A DNA stretch of 64,000 nt, from positions 248,001-312,000 of the forward strand of contig NZ_JAJNDB010000004.1 of assembly GCF_021026375.1 (NCBI RefSeq), in the 5' to 3' direction. Numbering within the stretch: position 1 is the stretch's first letter; each line of letters begins with the position of its first letter. Source of the stretch: Actinomycetospora endophytica. Its GTDB lineage: Bacteria; Actinomycetota; Actinomycetes; Mycobacteriales; Pseudonocardiaceae. This document shows, one piece after another, positions 62,643 through 64,000 of the stretch. The notes below the pieces were generated by a model. It did no database searches and had not been told where the DNA came from. It saw nothing but the letters and a program-made list of their open reading frames with translations. A program made the translations under genes and the position numbers.

Positions 62643-63770
62643 GTGGTCCATCATGCGCGCGTGGCCTGGGACGAGACGCTCACCGAGCAGGAGGCGCGAC
62701 GCGCGCGCGAGCAGCTCGAGCAGCTGCTGGAACGTCAGGCGCGGATGGGGACGGCCGACGTCGTCACCTACCACCCGCCGGAGGCGATCTCGCAGCGCGA
62801 CCTGTTCGCGCTGGCCGGCACGCATGTCGACGGCACCCAGTGGACCGTCGGCGACTGTGACCACCGCTTCCCGCTCCAGTCGATCTCCAAGGTGTTCACC
62901 TACGCGCTGGCCCTGGAGGACAACGGCCGCGAGGCGACCCTGTCGCGCGTCGGGGTCGAGCCCTCCGGCGACCCGTTCAACTCGCTGGCCTTCGACGAGG
63001 TGAACCGCCGCCCGCACAACCCGATGGTCAACGCGGGGGCGCTCGTCGCGGCGGACATCGTCGGCGGGGCGGACGTGGAGGAGCGGGTCGGGCGGCTGCT
63101 GGAGCGGATGCGGCTCTACACCGGGAATCCCGATCTCGAGGTCGACCAGGAACTGCTCGACGCCCAGCTCGCCGACGCCGACCGCAACCTCGGCATCAGC
63201 TACTACATGCGCTCGCTGGGGATGCTCGTCGGCGAGGTCGCCGAGATCCTGGCGGTGTACCTCTCGGCCTGCTCGGTGATGGTCACGACGGCGGAGCTCT
63301 CCGTCGCGGCGGCGACGCTCGCCCACGGCGGGATCAACCCGCGCACCGAGGAGCGGGCGATGCCCCGGACCTACGTCCGGGACGTCATCGGCGTGATGTT
63401 CACCTGCGGCATGTACGACGCGGCCGGGCAGTGGGCCAACGACGTCGGCATCCCCGCCAAGAGCGGCGTCTCCGGCGGGATCATGGCGAGCATCCCGAAC
63501 CAGGTGGGGCTGGGGGTGTTCTCCCCGGGGCTCGACGTCCACGGCAACTCGGTGCGCGGGGTCAACGTGTGCCGGGAGCTCTCCGACCGCTTCGGTCTGC
63601 ACATCTTCGCCGACCCGGGCGAGACCCAGCTCGGCCGCCTGGGCGGCCGGGTCTGGCCCGAGCCGGAGCCCGAGCCCGAGCCGGGCGCGCTGGATCCCCG
63701 CGAGGAGGACGAGGAGCGCGCTCCCGACGACGACGGCGCGGTGCCCGCCGTCGTGGACGCCCCGGCGTAG
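62643..63770 (+). CDS. glsA: Glutaminase
   Basis: 375 residues from a GTG at 62643; GTG at 62661 is possible. The beta-lactamase-like glutaminase fold is clear: PLQSISKVFTYALAL with the Ser-x-x-Lys pair, NAGALVA, SYYMRSLGML and KSGVSGGIMA. It converts glutamine to glutamate and ammonia. The first 40 residues are an unusual charged helix. The C-terminus carries a PEPEPEPEPG run and an acidic tail not needed for catalysis. Confidence 0.93.
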   Translation: MVHHARVAWDETLTEQEARRAREQLEQLLERQARMGTADVVTYHPPEAISQRDLFALAGTHVDGTQWTVGDCDHRFPLQSISKVFTYALALEDNGREATLSRVGVEPSGDPFNSLAFDEVNRRPHNPMVNAGALVAADIVGGADVEERVGRLLERMRLYTGNPDLEVDQELLDAQLADADRNLGISYYMRSLGMLVGEVAEILAVYLSACSVMVTTAELSVAAATLAHGGINPRTEERAMPRTYVRDVIGVMFTCGMYDAAGQWANDVGIPAKSGVSGGIMASIPNQVGLGVFSPGLDVHGNSVRGVNVCRELSDRFGLHIFADPGETQLGRLGGRVWPEPEPEPEPGALDPREEDEERAPDDDGAVPAVVDAPA

Positions 63771-63786
63771 GGACGGGCCTACGGCC

Positions 63787-63792
63787 TAGGGT
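63787..63792 (+). promoter_or_regulatory. -10 element (TAGGGT) for the last SDR gene
   Basis: TAGGGT lies 8 nt before the GTG at 63800, so the transcript may be leaderless, as is common in actinobacteria. Confidence 0.45.
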
Positions 63793-63799
63793 GCCGGGC

Positions 63800-64000
63800 G
63801 TGGGCATCCTCGATCGTTTCCGACTGGACGACCGCGTCGCGATCGTCACCGGCGCCTCCTCCGGGCTGGGGGCGACGTTCGCGCGCACCCTGGCCGAGGC
63901 GGGGGCCGATGTGGTGCTCGGTGCCCGGCGCATCGAGAAGCTCGACGAGACCCGGGCCGCCGTCGAGAAGCTCGGCCGACGCGCCGTCGCGGTGCGCACC
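63800..64000 (+). CDS. Short-chain dehydrogenase/reductase, 5' part only
   Basis: 67 codons, open to the window end. The start GTG at 63800 (MGILDRFRLDDRVAIVTG) is followed by the cofactor motif GASSGLG and GADVVLGARR, which is classical SDR. A GTG at 63791 is also in frame. The catalytic part lies outside the window, so substrate and subclass cannot be judged. Confidence 0.9.
   Translation, partial: MGILDRFRLDDRVAIVTGASSGLGATFARTLAEAGADVVLGARRIEKLDETRAAVEKLGRRAVAVRT

Overview
The window is very GC-rich DNA (GTG starts common, C/G at most third codon positions, overlapping operons) from an actinobacterium. MurT/GatD, F420-type oxidoreductases, a DUF4185 (endo-D-arabinanase-type) protein, CsoR, GAF-ANTAR regulators and a pseudokinase fit a mycolata-related family. 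Pseudonocardiaceae is my best guess, from impression rather than a search. I see no tRNA, rRNA, CRISPR array, phage region or transposase gene.

Layout. 1-4.6 kb: a possible dynamin-type C-terminus, a membrane-anchored protein with 24-residue tandem repeats, and a membrane-anchored Hsp70 without a substrate-binding domain. 4.6-8.2 kb: methyltransferase, GNAT acetyltransferase, secreted protein and CDF metal exporter. 8.2-15.3 kb: nitrogen locus with an NCS1 permease carrying a zinc-ribbon tail, then ureA, a ureB-ureC fusion, ogt, ureF, ureG and ureD. 15.3-24.7 kb: Ala-rich membrane protein, FhuF-like Fe-S protein, M50 protease, two MFS transporters, ACT protein, zwf and a class V aminotransferase. 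24.8-35.4 kb: one tightly overlapping operon copA-nuoA-(nuoB/D-like)-nuoH-J-K-L-M-N, divergent from csoR with two CsoR-type operators between. It is the membrane arm of complex I without its redox subunits. 35.4-42.5 kb: CoA-transferase, DUF4185 protein, pseudokinase, GAF-ANTAR pair. 42.7-53.5 kb: zinc metallopeptidase, a DUF559 endonuclease cassette, POT and lactate permeases, lysozyme-like protein, GT39-type glycosyltransferase, hydrolase, NmrA-like protein. 53.5-64 kb: atypical SDR, two-component system, murT-gatD, LysR/MFS pair, two flavin/F420-type oxidoreductases, glutaminase and the start of another SDR.

The most unusual theme is a set of palindromic repeat families. A 74-nt element occurs three times: twice as direct copies bracketing a DUF559 nuclease gene that is itself flanked by a 15-bp direct repeat, and once in frame inside the nuoB/D-like gene. 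A twin-hairpin element sits in frame inside ureF, with a relative at 61.2 kb. A GTCAGCGA palindrome is in frame in nuoN and at the end of an MFS gene. A fourth family marks the 3' ends of three genes and brackets the hydrolase gene. The pattern resembles the protein-coding palindromic elements of Rickettsia, but in an actinobacterium.

Working together (inference): the urease locus releases ammonia from urea and a GlnR-like motif precedes it. CsoR and CopA control copper, and translational coupling ties expression of the complex I-derived membrane module to the copper ATPase. MurT/GatD amidate lipid II.
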